Shown in pieces: positions 26,331 to 36,532 of a stretch of 64,000 nucleotides of DNA. The DNA is from Humibacillus xanthopallidus. GTDB lineage: Bacteria > Actinomycetota > Actinomycetes > Actinomycetales > Dermatophilaceae. The DNA lies in assembly GCF_006717145.1 (NCBI RefSeq), contig NZ_VFQF01000002.1, positions 744,001-808,000 of the forward strand, given 5' to 3'. The position numbers and the translations under genes were made by a program. A model generated the notes under the pieces. The model made no database searches, was not told the DNA's origin, and worked only from the letters and a program-made list of their open reading frames with translations. Every line of letters begins with the position of its first letter. Position 1 is the first letter of the stretch.

Positions 26331-28664
26331 TTACTCCGCGGGCGAGAGCACCGTCATGCGGTGGGCGGCGCGAGTCAGCGCGACGTAGAGCACGCGCACC
26401 CCACCTGGCGACTCGCGCACGATCTCGCGAGGGTCGACGACGACGGTCGCGTCGTACTCGAGCCCCTTCGTCGACATCGGGTCGACGACCTGGACGCGTC
26501 CCTCGAACCCGTCGTGGGCCAGCTCCGAGAGCGGGGCGAGCCGGGCGGCATACGCCGACGGGGTGATGACCGCGATCGACCCGTCGACCTGGCCGAGCAG
26601 CTCCACGACAGCCGCCCGCACCGACGCCGCGGCGTCCCCGCCCAGCGGCGCCTCGAGCGGGTGGATGCCGGTCTCGCGCACCGCCTGCGGGATGTCGGCG
26701 TCGGGCACCTCGCGGCGCACGACCTCGGCGGCGTAGTCGAAGATCTCGCGCGCGTTGCGATAGTTCGTGTCCATGTGGAAGAGCTGGCGCGCCTGACGGC
26801 CGTAGGCCTCCTCACGCGCAGCCGTCGCCTCGGTGGGGTCGGGCCAGGACGCCTGCGCGGCGTCACCGACGACGGTCCACGACGCGGTCCGTCCGCGCAG
26901 GCCGATCATCCGCCACTGCATGGGGGAGAGGTCCTGCGCCTCGTCGACGAGCACGTGGGCGTAGTCGTCGGGCTTGCCGATGCGCCCGGCCAGCAGGCGC
27001 TCACGCGGGTCGGACGAGCGGGTGTGCGACGTGTCCTCACGCTCCGGCCGGTTGACCGGCTGGACCTCCGTGACGCCGTACTGGGTGAGGTCGTCGAACT
27101 CCTCGATCTCGTAGAAGCCGCGCTCCTCCGGCTCCTTCTCCTTGACCGGGCCGACACGCCCGGCGAGGTCGTCGACGAGCGCCACGTCGGCCACCGACCA
27201 CGTGCCGGTCTCGAGCGCGGTCGTGAAGGAGGCGGCGAGCAGCTCGGCGTCGGCGGGCGAGAGCGAGCCGCGCGCGTGACGCCGGACGAGCTCGGGGTCG
27301 GCCAGCCACAGCAGCACCTCGCGCGGGTCCACCTGCGGCCACCACTGCTCCATGAAGGACTCGATGTCGAGGTGGTCCTCCCACTTGTCCATGAACTCGG
27401 CCTTGGCGTCGCGCTCACCCGTCACCCCGAGGCTCGCCCACGCGGCCTCGCCGAGAGCGGCCTGGGCGACCGTGGTCGCGGCGTTGCGCTGGTGCTGGCG
27501 CAGCACCTGCGAACGCACCCGGTCGAGGGCCCGGGCCTCGAGGCGCACCGCGCGTCCCGCGACCATGACCCGCAGCTCCGTCGGGGCGTCGGGGACGCGA
27601 CCGCGCGCAGCCGCGGAGAGCAGCGGACGGATCCGCATGGAGCCCTTGAGGCGCGCGACCTCCGGCGGGTCGAGCCGCTCGGCGTGCATGGCGTCGATGA
27701 CGTCACCGAGCGCCCGGAGGGTGACGCTGTCCTCGCCGAGCGAGGGCAGCACCCGCTCGATGTACGCCGTGTAGGCGCCGGAGGGGCCCACGACGAGGAT
27801 GCCGCCCGACTCGAAGCGTCGTCGCTCCGAGTAGAGCAGGTATGCCGCCCGGTGCAGTGCGACGACCGTCTTGCCGGTGCCCGGGCCTCCGGTGATCTCG
27901 GTGACCCCGCGCGCGCTGGCGCGGATCGCCTCGTCCTGGTGGGCCTGGATCGTCGCGACGATGTCGCGCATGCGCTCGCCGCGACTGCGGGTCAGGGCGG
28001 CCATCAGGGCGCCGTCACCGACGACGACGAGGTCGTCGGGCGGCTCCGGCACCATGAGGTCGTCCTCGATGCCGATGACGGTGGCTCCGCGGCTGCGCAG
28101 CACCCGGCGGCGCAGGACCCCCATGGGCTGGGCCGGCGTCGCGCGGTAGAAGGCGGAGGCCGCGGGAGCGCGCCAGTCGATGACGAGCGGCTCGTAGTCG
28201 TCGTCACGCACCCCGAGGCGGCCGATGTAGCGCACCTCGCGGTCGTCGGGGCGGGCGTCGCCCTCGCGGCTGCTGTCAGAGCTGCCGTCAGCGGCACCGC
28301 CACTGCCGCCGTGTCCGTTGGCGCGGGCCGCCGCCTCGCGCAGCAGGGCGTGGTCGAGGTCGAGGCGGCCGAAGACGAGGCCTTCGTACTGGGTGTCGAG
28401 AGCGGTGCGCCGCTTTGCGGCGTGGAACATCAGGGCATCGCGCTCGAAGAGGCCCGCGGCCTCCTCCATGCCGACCTCCGCGGACTTGGCGATGTGGCCC
28501 CGCGCAAGGCCTTCGGCCTGCACGACGTCGGCCCGGTGGCCGGCCTTCTCGAGCTCCTCGTGGACACGGTCGACGTGCGCCTGCTCGACGGCGATCTCGC
28601 TCGCGACGTCGTCGGTCACGTGCACGCCGCCGCCCCGGCGCGGCGGCGTGCCGGAAGAGGTCAC
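26331..28664 (-). CDS. HelD/HelR-like RNA polymerase-associated UvrD-type ATPase
   Basis: An SF1 motor ATPase with Walker A GGPGTGKTVVALHRAAYLL, Walker B-like VDEAQDLSPMQWRMIGLRG, motif III VVGDAAQASW, motif IV MDTNYRN and motif VI YVALTRAAHRM. The N-terminal coiled coil (IAVEQAHVDRVHEELEK) is typical of HelD, which pulls stalled RNA polymerase off DNA and in some actinobacteria (HelR) displaces rifamycin. The start is uncertain: GTG at 28664 (777 residues), 28721 or 28625 are all in frame without ribosome sites, and a further ATG at 28784 overlaps the GNAT promoter. No rifamycin-associated promoter element was recognised upstream. Confidence 0.85.
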   Translation of the reverse strand: MTSSGTPPRRGGGVHVTDDVASEIAVEQAHVDRVHEELEKAGHRADVVQAEGLARGHIAKSAEVGMEEAAGLFERDALMFHAAKRRTALDTQYEGLVFGRLDLDHALLREAAARANGHGGSGGAADGSSDSSREGDARPDDREVRYIGRLGVRDDDYEPLVIDWRAPAASAFYRATPAQPMGVLRRRVLRSRGATVIGIEDDLMVPEPPDDLVVVGDGALMAALTRSRGERMRDIVATIQAHQDEAIRASARGVTEITGGPGTGKTVVALHRAAYLLYSERRRFESGGILVVGPSGAYTAYIERVLPSLGEDSVTLRALGDVIDAMHAERLDPPEVARLKGSMRIRPLLSAAARGRVPDAPTELRVMVAGRAVRLEARALDRVRSQVLRQHQRNAATTVAQAALGEAAWASLGVTGERDAKAEFMDKWEDHLDIESFMEQWWPQVDPREVLLWLADPELVRRHARGSLSPADAELLAASFTTALETGTWSVADVALVDDLAGRVGPVKEKEPEERGFYEIEEFDDLTQYGVTEVQPVNRPEREDTSHTRSSDPRERLLAGRIGKPDDYAHVLVDEAQDLSPMQWRMIGLRGRTASWTVVGDAAQASWPDPTEATAAREEAYGRQARQLFHMDTNYRNAREIFDYAAEVVRREVPDADIPQAVRETGIHPLEAPLGGDAAASVRAAVVELLGQVDGSIAVITPSAYAARLAPLSELAHDGFEGRVQVVDPMSTKGLEYDATVVVDPREIVRESPGGVRVLYVALTRAAHRMTVLSPAE

Positions 28665-28775
28665 GGTGCGAGGTTCACCGGTGGTGGTCGACCGGTGCGA
28701 TGCTGCGTTGGAGGTGCTCACTGACGTCCCAGCGTTCGGCGGGCGCCGCACGGGCGGCGCGGGAACCATCAAGTC

Positions 28776-28781
28776 TACTGT
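28776..28781 (+). promoter_or_regulatory. Putative -10 element (TACTGT), leaderless GNAT gene
   Basis: TACTGT ends 6 nt before the ATG at 28788. On the opposite strand the overlapping TAGACT could serve the divergent helicase gene. Confidence 0.45.
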
Positions 28782-28787
28782 CATCGC

Positions 28788-29417
28788 ATGCCCGTCCCTG
28801 CCTGTATCCCTCCCACCGGCGAGCCCCTCGTCGGCCGCTTCGTCCGGCTCGATCCGATGCAGCCCGCAGATGCTGCCGGGCTCTTCGCCGTCTACTCGGA
28901 CCAGCGCTGCTACGAACAGGGATTCGCGATGATGCGGCCGCACACGTCGCTCTCCGAGACAGAGGCTCTCGTCGCGGACGGCATCGCTGCGCGCCGAGCC
29001 GGCCGGACGGCATACACCGTGCGTCTCGTCGGGGACGGCGCCCTCGGTGCGGCGGGCACCGTCGTCGGGTCGAGCTCGCTCGGTGACGTCGACACGGTGC
29101 GCGAGCACGTGCACCTCGGGTGGACGATGTACGGCTCGCGCTGGTGGGGCACCGAGGTCAACCCGGAGTGCAAGCTGCTCCTGCTCGAGCACGCCTTCGA
29201 GACGTGCGGCTTCGGCCGCGTCAAGATCCAGACCGACGTCATCAACGCCCGGTCGCGCGCGGCCATCCTCAAGCTCGGAGCCGTCTTCGAGGGCGTCACG
29301 CGGCGCGACGTGCGGCGGCCCGACGGCACGTGGCGCGACTCCGCGGTGCACTCGATCCTCGTCGACGAGTGGCCCACGGTCCGGGCAGGCCTGCTGGCGC
29401 GCCTCGCCTCACCCTAG
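28788..29417 (+). CDS. RimJ/RimL-type GNAT acetyltransferase
   Basis: A 209-residue protein starting with the VRLDPMQPADAAGLFAVYSD block common to RimJ/RimL-like enzymes. The C-terminal GNAT core has FGRVKIQTDVINARSRAAIL followed by LGAVFEG, as in N-terminal alanine acetyltransferases and many antibiotic or small-molecule acetyltransferases. The substrate is unknown. It is divergent from the helicase and 10 bp from purD, which seems to have its own leaderless promoter inside the 3' end of this gene. Confidence 0.87.
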   Translation: MPVPACIPPTGEPLVGRFVRLDPMQPADAAGLFAVYSDQRCYEQGFAMMRPHTSLSETEALVADGIAARRAGRTAYTVRLVGDGALGAAGTVVGSSSLGDVDTVREHVHLGWTMYGSRWWGTEVNPECKLLLLEHAFETCGFGRVKIQTDVINARSRAAILKLGAVFEGVTRRDVRRPDGTWRDSAVHSILVDEWPTVRAGLLARLASP

Positions 29418-29420
29418 GCT
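29415..29420 (+). promoter_or_regulatory. Putative -10 element (TAGGCT), leaderless purD-purC promoter
   Basis: TAGGCT overlaps the stop region of the GNAT gene and ends 7 nt before the purD GTG at 29428. Confidence 0.5.
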
Positions 29421-29427
29421 GGGCGCC

Positions 29428-30714
29428 GTGAAGGTCCTCGTGCTCGGCTCAGGCGCCCGCGAACACGCACTCGTCAAGGCCGTTGCGGCCGATCCGGAGG
29501 TCGACGCGGTGATCGCGGCGCCCGGCAACCCCGGCATCGACGCGACGGCGCTGTGCGTCCCGGTCGACATCCTCGACGGCCAGGCGGTCGCTGCCCTGGC
29601 CCGCGAGCACGAGGTCGACCTCGTCGTCGTGGGCCCCGAGGCGCCGCTCGTCGCAGGCGTCGCCGACGTATGCCGTGCAGCCGGGTTCGCCGTCTTCGGG
29701 CCCTCCGCCGAGGCCGCGCGTCTCGAGGGGAGCAAGTCCTTCGCCAAGGAGGTCATGGCCGCCGCCGACGTGCCGACCGCCCTGGCCCACGTGTGCACGA
29801 CGATGGACGAGGTCGAGGCCGCGCTCGACGCGCTCGGCGCCCCGCACGTCGTCAAGGACGACGGGCTCGCCGCCGGCAAGGGCGTCGTCGTCACCGACTC
29901 GCGAGAGGAGGCGGTCGAGCACGCTCGGGCCTGCCTCGCCAAGCCCGACGGGCGCCTCGTCGTCGAGGAGTTCCTCGACGGGCCTGAGGTGTCGGTCTTC
30001 TGCATCAGCGACGGCACGTCCGTCGTGGCGCTCTCGCCGGCCCAGGACTTCAAGCGCGTCGGTGACGACGACGCCGGCCTCAACACCGGTGGGATGGGGG
30101 CCTACTCGCCGCTCGACTGGGCGCCCGAGGGGCTGGCCGACGACGTCGTGCGCCGGGTCGCGCAGCCGACGATCGACGAGATGCGCCGCCGCGGAACGCC
30201 TTTCGTCGGCGTGCTCTACGTCGGGCTGGCCCTCACCTCACGCGGGCTGCGGGTCATCGAGTTCAACGCGCGCTTCGGCGACCCTGACGGCCAGGCGTCG
30301 CTCGCCCGGCTCGAGACGCCCTTCGCCCAGCTGCTGCACGCCGCGGCGACCGGTGGGCTCGCCCAGTTCGGGCGGCTGCGCTGGGCAGACGACCGGGCCG
30401 TCGTCGTGGTCGTCGCGGCGCAGGGCTACCCCTCGTCGCCGCGCACCGGCGACCCCATCACCGGGCTCGACGCCGCGGCCGAGGTGCCCGGGGTGACCGT
30501 GCTCCATGCGGGCACGCGGCTCGACGACACGGGGGCGCTCGTGTCGGCCGGCGGCCGCGTCCTCGACGTCGTCGCGGTGGCGCCGACGCTCGCGAAGGCC
30601 AGGCGGGCGGCATACGACGCGGTGGCGGTCATCGAGCTCGCGGGCTCGCACCACCGCACCGACATCGCCCTGCGCGCCGAGCGCGGCGACATCACGATCG
30701 GAGGGGCGTCATGA
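29428..30714 (+). CDS. purD: Phosphoribosylamine-glycine ligase (GAR synthetase)
   Basis: Second step of purine synthesis: ATP-dependent ligation of glycine to phosphoribosylamine. The protein opens with KVLVLGSGAREHAL, the PurD N-terminal fold, and has the ATP-grasp elements VVKDDGLAAGKGVVV, FLDGPEVSVF and the metal-binding FNARFGDPD. Length 428 is normal. GTG start at 29428; upstream frame belongs to no conserved region. Its stop overlaps the purC ATG by four bases. Confidence 0.97.
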   Translation: MKVLVLGSGAREHALVKAVAADPEVDAVIAAPGNPGIDATALCVPVDILDGQAVAALAREHEVDLVVVGPEAPLVAGVADVCRAAGFAVFGPSAEAARLEGSKSFAKEVMAAADVPTALAHVCTTMDEVEAALDALGAPHVVKDDGLAAGKGVVVTDSREEAVEHARACLAKPDGRLVVEEFLDGPEVSVFCISDGTSVVALSPAQDFKRVGDDDAGLNTGGMGAYSPLDWAPEGLADDVVRRVAQPTIDEMRRRGTPFVGVLYVGLALTSRGLRVIEFNARFGDPDGQASLARLETPFAQLLHAAATGGLAQFGRLRWADDRAVVVVVAAQGYPSSPRTGDPITGLDAAAEVPGVTVLHAGTRLDDTGALVSAGGRVLDVVAVAPTLAKARRAAYDAVAVIELAGSHHRTDIALRAERGDITIGGAS

Positions 30715-31604
30715 ACGCGCTCGACCTGCCCGGCTACCAGCACGTCTACTCCGGCAAGGTGCGCGACCTCTACGCGCCGGTCGGTTCGGACGGTCAGGTC
30801 GTGCCCGACCGGCTCCTCCTCGTCGCCTCCAACCGCCTGTCGGCCTACGACTGGATGATGTCGCCCGAGATCCCCGACAAGGGTGAGGTGCTGACGCGTC
30901 TGTCGCTCTGGTGGTTCGACCAGCTCGCCGACCTCGTGCCCAACCACGTCGTCTCGACCGAGGTGCCCGCCGCGGTGGCCGGCCGGGCGGTGCTCGTGCG
31001 CAAGCTCGAGATGCTCAAGGTCGAGGCCATCGCCCGGGCCTACCTCACGGGCGGCGGGCTCGAGGAGTACCGCGAGACCGGGGCCGTCTGCGGTGTCGTG
31101 CTGCCGCAGGGGCTCGAGGACGGGTCGAAGCTGCCCGAGCCCGTCTTCACCCCCACGACCAAGGCGCCGGTGGGCGAGCACGACCTGCCGATGTCGCCGG
31201 CCGAGGTCGAGGCCGAGCTCGGTGCGGAGGTGGCGGCCGAGGTGTCGCGGCTGACGCGAGCGATCCTCGCCCGTGGCAACGAGATCGCCGCCGAGCGCGG
31301 CATCCTCATCGCCGACACGAAGGTGGAGTTCGGGGTCGCGCCGGACGGCTCCGGCGGGCTCGTGCTCGCCGACGAGGTGCTGACCCCCGACTCGTCGCGC
31401 TTCTGGCCAACCGCAGCCTGGCAGCCCGGACGCACCCAGCCGTCCTATGACAAGCAGTTCGTCCGCGACTGGCTGACGTCGCCCGAGTCAGGCTGGGACC
31501 GCCGGAGCGGCGAGGCGCCGCCCGAGCTGCCCTCCTCCGTCGTCGAGCAGACGCGGGCGAAGTACGTCGAGGCCTACGAGCTGCTGACCGGCGAGCGCTT
31601 CTGA
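30711..31604 (+). CDS. purC: Phosphoribosylaminoimidazole-succinocarboxamide synthase
   Basis: SAICAR synthetase: couples CAIR and aspartate with ATP. Visible signatures are YSGKVRDLY at the N-terminus, LEMLKVEAIARAYLTGGG, ILIADTKVEFG and DEVLTPDSSRFW. The 297-residue length fits the fungal-like/actinobacterial subtype. It is translationally coupled to purD (ATGA overlap). It converges with the acyltransferase gene with only 26 bp between the stops. Confidence 0.97.
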   Translation: MNALDLPGYQHVYSGKVRDLYAPVGSDGQVVPDRLLLVASNRLSAYDWMMSPEIPDKGEVLTRLSLWWFDQLADLVPNHVVSTEVPAAVAGRAVLVRKLEMLKVEAIARAYLTGGGLEEYRETGAVCGVVLPQGLEDGSKLPEPVFTPTTKAPVGEHDLPMSPAEVEAELGAEVAAEVSRLTRAILARGNEIAAERGILIADTKVEFGVAPDGSGGLVLADEVLTPDSSRFWPTAAWQPGRTQPSYDKQFVRDWLTSPESGWDRRSGEAPPELPSSVVEQTRAKYVEAYELLTGERF

Positions 31605-31630
31605 CCCTTTGCCGACCCGCGGCGGGGGAG

Positions 31631-32782
31631 TCAGACGATGCGACGCACCCCGGGCAGCTTCGTCAGGAGCCACCCGAGGCCGAACGAGCCGGCGAGGCCG
31701 AGCGTGACCACAGCGAGGTAGGAGACCTCCGGGATGGCGCCGACCTCTCGAGAGCCGAGGACGAGGCCGACGAGAACGCCCTGGTGCACGAGGAAGGCGG
31801 CGAAGGCGGAGCGGCTCAGCCGGCGACCCAGCGGCCCCTGACGGTCGAAACGTCGCTGGAAGAGGTCGACGACCCAGAGCGGTGCCGTTGCGATGATGAG
31901 GCCCTCGGCCGCGGCCAGCAGCGCGGCCTGCCAGGTGCCCCCGCCGAGGTAGAGCTCCATCGCGTAGCCCAGCGGGCCGCTCACGGCGATCGTGACGACG
32001 CTCAGCAGGAGCCCCGCCCATGCCACGTGCCGTATGCGGCCGGCCAGGTCGCGCTCGAGCGGCAACCAACCGCGCTCGGCAGCCAGCACGCCGAGCGCGA
32101 AGCCGGCCAACCAACCGGGGGACTGGCCGAGAGCGAGGCGCCACCGCTCCTCGCCCAGGGGCACCCACAGGCGCACGATCCAGGAGGCGACGGCGACGAG
32201 CGCGGCCAGGGCGAGGAGGTGCTGCAGGCGCAGGGGGGCAGAGGCGCGCCGCGGCCACCGTGTGCGGACCACGGCGTACCCGGCCGAGAGGACGAAGAGG
32301 ACGCCGAGGAACCACGTCGGCCCCGCGGCCGGCGGCCACAGCACGTGGGGGACGAAGGCCCAGAACCCCTGGGTCCAGCCGGCGTTGCTGGGGTCGACGA
32401 ACTCGATCCACGGGCTCAGCAGCACGATGAAGGCGAGCATGGGCACGAGGAGGCGCAGGGCCCGGTCCGCGATGAAGCGCTGCGGCCCCTTGCGCTCGAA
32501 CGACCGCGGGGTGAAGTAGCCGGCGAGGAGGAAGAAGAGCGGCAGGCCGAAGAGGGAGACCACTGCCGCGACGAGGGTCAGCAGCGTCAGGAGGGGCTCG
32601 CGGACCGGCGGTTCCTCGAAGACCCAGTTGCCGACGCCCGTCCAGGCCATGGTCACGTGCGCCGCGATGACACCGGCGACGAGCACGACCTTGAGGTTGT
32701 CGGCCCAGGCGGTCCGGGGGGCCCGCGTGGGTGTGGCGCTCACCGTCCCGGCTTCGGGTGGCGTCCTTCGGATATCAGTCAT
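31631..32782 (-). CDS. Acyltransferase 3 family membrane protein
   Basis: A 383-residue multi-pass membrane protein with about ten hydrophobic segments. Family features: DNLKVVLVAGVIAAHVT in the first helix (conserved His) and GLPLFFLLAGYFTPRSFERK in the next loop, which match OafA/YrhL-like enzymes that O-acylate cell-surface sugars, lipids or antibiotics. The ATG at 32782 is preceded by an AGAGGGGG site. The substrate is not predictable; no glycosyltransferase is adjacent. Confidence 0.87.
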   Translation of the reverse strand: MTDIRRTPPEAGTVSATPTRAPRTAWADNLKVVLVAGVIAAHVTMAWTGVGNWVFEEPPVREPLLTLLTLVAAVVSLFGLPLFFLLAGYFTPRSFERKGPQRFIADRALRLLVPMLAFIVLLSPWIEFVDPSNAGWTQGFWAFVPHVLWPPAAGPTWFLGVLFVLSAGYAVVRTRWPRRASAPLRLQHLLALAALVAVASWIVRLWVPLGEERWRLALGQSPGWLAGFALGVLAAERGWLPLERDLAGRIRHVAWAGLLLSVVTIAVSGPLGYAMELYLGGGTWQAALLAAAEGLIIATAPLWVVDLFQRRFDRQGPLGRRLSRSAFAAFLVHQGVLVGLVLGSREVGAIPEVSYLAVVTLGLAGSFGLGWLLTKLPGVRRIV

Positions 32783-32969
32783 GTCGCACCCCCTCTCAGG
32801 AACGCGCACCTCACGGCAGCCGGCAAGGGGAGAAGGTCCCGCCGTGGGTGGTGCCACCTCCGCGATGCGGGCGGCAGGCGGGGAGGCGGCTGCCGGCCCG
32901 ATAGACTTCCGTCGTCTCGATCGGAGCACCAGCCGGTCGCCCCATCCAGCAACAGGGAGAACCACACCG

Positions 32970-33365
32970 ATGGGAAGCATCGTCGTCGACGTCATGCTCA
33001 AGCCCGAGATTCTCGACCCGCAGGGGCAGGCCGTCGGCGGGGCACTCCCGCGCCTCGGCTTCGAGGGGTTCACCGATGTCCGTCAGGGCAAGCGGTTCGT
33101 GCTCACCGTTGACGGTGACGTCACCGAGGAGCACCTCGCTGCGGCACGTGAGGCCGCTGACAAGCTGCTCTCCAACCCGGTCATCGAGGACGTCGTGGCC
33201 GTCCACGTGCTGGAGAGCGCGGACGGCGACGGCGGCCCGGCTGCCCCGGCGGCCGTCGACGAGAGCGGCGGCCAGGCGAAGGGCCACAAGGCGAAGGCCG
33301 AGGAGGCCGATGACTCGGCCGAGGAGGCCCGCGGCGACGTGGCGAGCGAGGACGAGTCCAAGTGA
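32970..33365 (+). CDS. purS: FGAM synthase subunit PurS, with acidic C-terminal extension
   Basis: The PurS fold occupies residues 1 to about 81 ([33 protein letters not shown]). It scaffolds the PurL-PurQ complex that makes formylglycinamidine ribonucleotide. Unusually, about 50 further residues follow, rich in Ala, Glu, Asp and Lys and probably disordered; normal PurS is about 80-85 residues. The start has AGGGAGA upstream, and TAGACT at 32902-32907 is a possible -10. The stop overlaps the purQ GTG. Confidence 0.93.
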   Translation: MGSIVVDVMLKPEILDPQGQAVGGALPRLGFEGFTDVRQGKRFVLTVDGDVTEEHLAAAREAADKLLSNPVIEDVVAVHVLESADGDGGPAAPAAVDESGGQAKGHKAKAEEADDSAEEARGDVASEDESK

Positions 33366-34057
33366 GGATCGGGGTCGTCACCTTCCCCGGATCGCTCGAC
33401 GACCGTGACGCCGCCCGCGCCGTGCGCGAGTGCGGCGGCGAGTCGGTGCCGCTGTGGCACGGCGACGACGACCTCAGGGGCGTCGACGCCGTCATCCTCC
33501 CCGGCGGCTTCTCCTACGGCGACTACCTCCGGTGCGGCGCCATCGCCCGCTTCGCCCCGGTCATGGACGTCCTCGTGCCCGCGGCCCAGGGCGGTCTGCC
33601 GGTGCTCGGCATCTGCAACGGCTTCCAGGTGCTGACCGAGAGCCACCTGCTGCCCGGTGCCCTCATCCGCAACGACCACCGCAAGTTCAACTGCGTCGAC
33701 TCCCGCCTCGTCGTCGAGAACACCTCGACGGCCTGGACCTCCGACTACGAGGTCGGCCAGGAGATCACGATCGTGCTGAAGAACGGCGAGGGTGGCTTCG
33801 TCGCCGACGACGAGACCCTCGACCGTCTCGAGGGGGAGGGGCGCGTCGTCTTCCGCTACGTGCCCGATGCCGAGGGGCGCAACCCCAACGGCTCCTACCG
33901 CCACATCGCCGGCATCACCAACGAGCGTGGCAACGTCGTGGGCCTCATGCCGCACCCGGAGCACGCGGTCGAGGAGGGCTACGGCCCGAGCCTCGACGGC
34001 CGGGGTTTCTTCACCTCGATCCTCAAGCACGCCCTCGAGACCGCAGCAAAGGCCTGA
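33362..34057 (+). CDS. purQ: FGAM synthase glutaminase subunit PurQ
   Basis: A class I glutamine amidotransferase that supplies ammonia to PurL. The nucleophile Cys lies in [11 protein letters not shown] and the catalytic His/Glu in [10 protein letters not shown]. The N-terminus [13 protein letters not shown]-like segment matches PurQ. Length 231. The GTG overlaps the purS stop, and purL starts 4 nt after its stop. Confidence 0.96.
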   Translation: MRIGVVTFPGSLDDRDAARAVRECGGESVPLWHGDDDLRGVDAVILPGGFSYGDYLRCGAIARFAPVMDVLVPAAQGGLPVLGICNGFQVLTESHLLPGALIRNDHRKFNCVDSRLVVENTSTAWTSDYEVGQEITIVLKNGEGGFVADDETLDRLEGEGRVVFRYVPDAEGRNPNGSYRHIAGITNERGNVVGLMPHPEHAVEEGYGPSLDGRGFFTSILKHALETAAKA

Positions 34058-34061
34058 CGCG

Positions 34062-36407
34062 ATGACCACCACCGACGAGCAGACCCAGCCCAGCGCCGAT
34101 GCGCAGGCCACGGCAGCCGCGCCGCCCGCCAGCCTCGACACCGTCGAGCTCGCAGCCCGCACGCCCGACGTCTACCAGCCCTGGTCGGAGCTCGGGCTCA
34201 AGGGCGACGAGTACGCCAGCATCCGCGGGATCATCGACCGCCGACCGACGATCGCCGAGCTCGCGATGTACTCCGTCATGTGGAGCGAGCACTGCTCCTA
34301 CAAGTCGAGCAAGGTGCACTTCAAGCTCTGGGGCGAGAACACCACCGACGAGATGCGCGAGAAGCTCCTCGTCGGCATCGGTGAGAACGCCGGCGTGGTC
34401 GACATCGGCGACGGCTGGGCCGTGACCTTCAAGGTCGAGTCGCACAACCACCCGAGCTACGTCGAGCCCTACCAGGGCGCCGCGACCGGTGTCGGCGGCA
34501 TCGTGCGCGACATCATGTCGATGGGCGCGCGGCCGATCGCCGTCATGGACCCGCTCCGCTTCGGCAACCTCCACCACCCCGACACCCAGCGCGTCCTGCC
34601 GGGCATCGTCGCGGGGGTCGGCGGCTACGGCAACTGCCTCGGCCTGCCCAACATCGGCGGCGAGGTCGTCTTCGACGACTGCTACCAGGGCAACCCGCTC
34701 GTCAACGCCCTCTGCGTCGGCGCGATGCGCGTCGAGGACATCCACCTCGCCAAGGCGACCGGTGTCGGCAACAAGGTGATCCTCTTCGGCGCCAAGACCG
34801 GCGGCGACGGCATCGGTGGCGTCTCCGTGCTCGCCTCCGAGACGTTCGACTCCGGCGGCCCGGCCAAGCGCCCGGCCGTTCAGGTCGGCGACCCCTTCGC
34901 AGAGAAGGTGCTCATCGAGTGCTGCCTCGACCTCTATGCCGCGCACGTTGTCGACGGCATCCAGGACCTCGGCGGGGCCGGGCTCTCCTGTGCCACCAGC
35001 GAGCTCGCCTCCAACGGTGACGGCGGTATGCGTGTCGCCCTCGACCTCGTGCCGCTGCGCGACGCGAGCCTGCAGCCGCACGAGATCCTCATGTCGGAGT
35101 CGCAGGAGCGCATGATGGCCATCGTCGAGCCCGACAAGCTCGACGAGTTCATGGCGATCACCGACAAGTGGGACGTCGAGGCCACCGTCATCGGCGAGGT
35201 CACCGACGGCGACCGGCTCGTCATCACCTGGCACGGCGAGGTCATCGTCGACGTGCCGCCACGCTCGGTCGCCCACGACGGGCCGACCTACCACCGCCCG
35301 CTCAGCCGGCCGGCATACCTCGACGCCCTCAACGCCGACGGCGCCGCGGCGCTCGCGCGCCCCGAGATGGGCGAGGACATCAAGGCGCAGCTGCTGACGC
35401 TCATCGGCTCGCCCAACCTCTGCGACAAGTCGTGGGTCACCGACCAGTACGACCGCTACGTCCTCGGCAACACCGCGCTGTCGCAGCCCGACGACGCGGG
35501 CGTCGTGCGCGTCGACGAGGAGACGGGCCGCGGGGTTGCCGTCGCGACCGACTGCAACGGCCGCTTCGCCAAGCTCGACCCCTACACCGGCGCCCAGCTC
35601 GCGCTCGCCGAGGCCTACCGCAACGTCGCCACCGCGGGTGCCGCGCCGCTCGCCGTCACCGACTGCCTCAACTTCGGCTCGCCCGAGGACCCGGGTGTCA
35701 TGTGGCAGTTCCGCGAGTCGATCCGCGGCATCGCCGAGGGCTGCAAGTTCCTCGGCATCCCCGTGACCGGAGGCAACGTCAGCTTCTACAACCAGACGGG
35801 CGACGTCGCGATCCACCCGACCCCCGTCGTCGGGGTGCTCGGCGTCATGCCCGACGTGTCGAAGCGGTCGCGTTCGGGCTTCCGCACGGACGGCGCGCAC
35901 ATCTACCTCCTCGGCACGACGCGCGCCGAGCTCGACGGCTCCGAGTGGGCGCACGTCATCCACAAGCACCTCGGTGGGCTGCCTCCAGTGGTCGACCTCG
36001 CCGCCGAGCAGGCCCTCGGCACAGCCCTCGTCGCCGCGGCCGAGGCCGGGCTCGTCGAGGCGGCGCACGACCTCTCCGAGGGCGGCCTCGCCATCGCGCT
36101 CGCCGAGGCGTGCATGCGCCACGGCGTCGGCGCGACGATCGACGGTCTCGACCAGGTCGGGGTCGACGCCGAGGGCAACATCCTCGACGCCTTCACCGCT
36201 CTCTTCTCCGAGTCGAGCGCCCGCGCGCTCGTCGCGGTACCGGCCGGCAACGCCGCGCAGTTCGAGGCGCTGCTCGTCGAGGTGCCGCACCGCCGCATCG
36301 GCGCCACGGGTGGTCGCGACCTCGAGATCGCCGGGCTCTTCTCGCTGTCGGTGTCGGAGCTCGAGTCGGCCCACACCTTCACGATGCCGGCGGTCTTCGG
36401 CAGCTGA
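34062..36407 (+). CDS. purL: FGAM synthase large subunit PurL (small type)
   Basis: The 781-residue ATP-dependent synthetase of the PurSQL complex. Landmarks: [12 protein letters not shown] (N-terminal substrate loop), [20 protein letters not shown] (catalytic/His motif), [34 protein letters not shown] and the second half [15 protein letters not shown], together forming the two-fold pseudosymmetric PurM-like fold. The first 35 residues are an Ala/Thr/Gln-rich extension. A hairpin follows 16 bp after the stop. Confidence 0.97.
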   Translation: MTTTDEQTQPSADAQATAAAPPASLDTVELAARTPDVYQPWSELGLKGDEYASIRGIIDRRPTIAELAMYSVMWSEHCSYKSSKVHFKLWGENTTDEMREKLLVGIGENAGVVDIGDGWAVTFKVESHNHPSYVEPYQGAATGVGGIVRDIMSMGARPIAVMDPLRFGNLHHPDTQRVLPGIVAGVGGYGNCLGLPNIGGEVVFDDCYQGNPLVNALCVGAMRVEDIHLAKATGVGNKVILFGAKTGGDGIGGVSVLASETFDSGGPAKRPAVQVGDPFAEKVLIECCLDLYAAHVVDGIQDLGGAGLSCATSELASNGDGGMRVALDLVPLRDASLQPHEILMSESQERMMAIVEPDKLDEFMAITDKWDVEATVIGEVTDGDRLVITWHGEVIVDVPPRSVAHDGPTYHRPLSRPAYLDALNADGAAALARPEMGEDIKAQLLTLIGSPNLCDKSWVTDQYDRYVLGNTALSQPDDAGVVRVDEETGRGVAVATDCNGRFAKLDPYTGAQLALAEAYRNVATAGAAPLAVTDCLNFGSPEDPGVMWQFRESIRGIAEGCKFLGIPVTGGNVSFYNQTGDVAIHPTPVVGVLGVMPDVSKRSRSGFRTDGAHIYLLGTTRAELDGSEWAHVIHKHLGGLPPVVDLAAEQALGTALVAAAEAGLVEAAHDLSEGGLAIALAEACMRHGVGATIDGLDQVGVDAEGNILDAFTALFSESSARALVAVPAGNAAQFEALLVEVPHRRIGATGGRDLEIAGLFSLSVSELESAHTFTMPAVFGS

Positions 36408-36423
36408 GCCCCGCTCGTCATCG

Positions 36424-36458
36424 CGACGGCCCCTCCCGTATGCCGGGTGGGGCCGTCG
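36424..36458 (+). terminator. Hairpin terminator after purSQL
   Basis: A 10-bp stem (CGACGGCCCC / GGGGCCGTCG) extended by an inner CCCG/CGGG pair; the apex is the GTATGCC heptamer (36438-36444). Confidence 0.75.
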
Positions 36459-36532
36459 TCGTGTCACCGCAGTGCCGCCGTGGCGGCGCGAGCCCGCCCG
36501 GTGCCGAGGCGCGCGGTGCGTCAGGGGACGTG

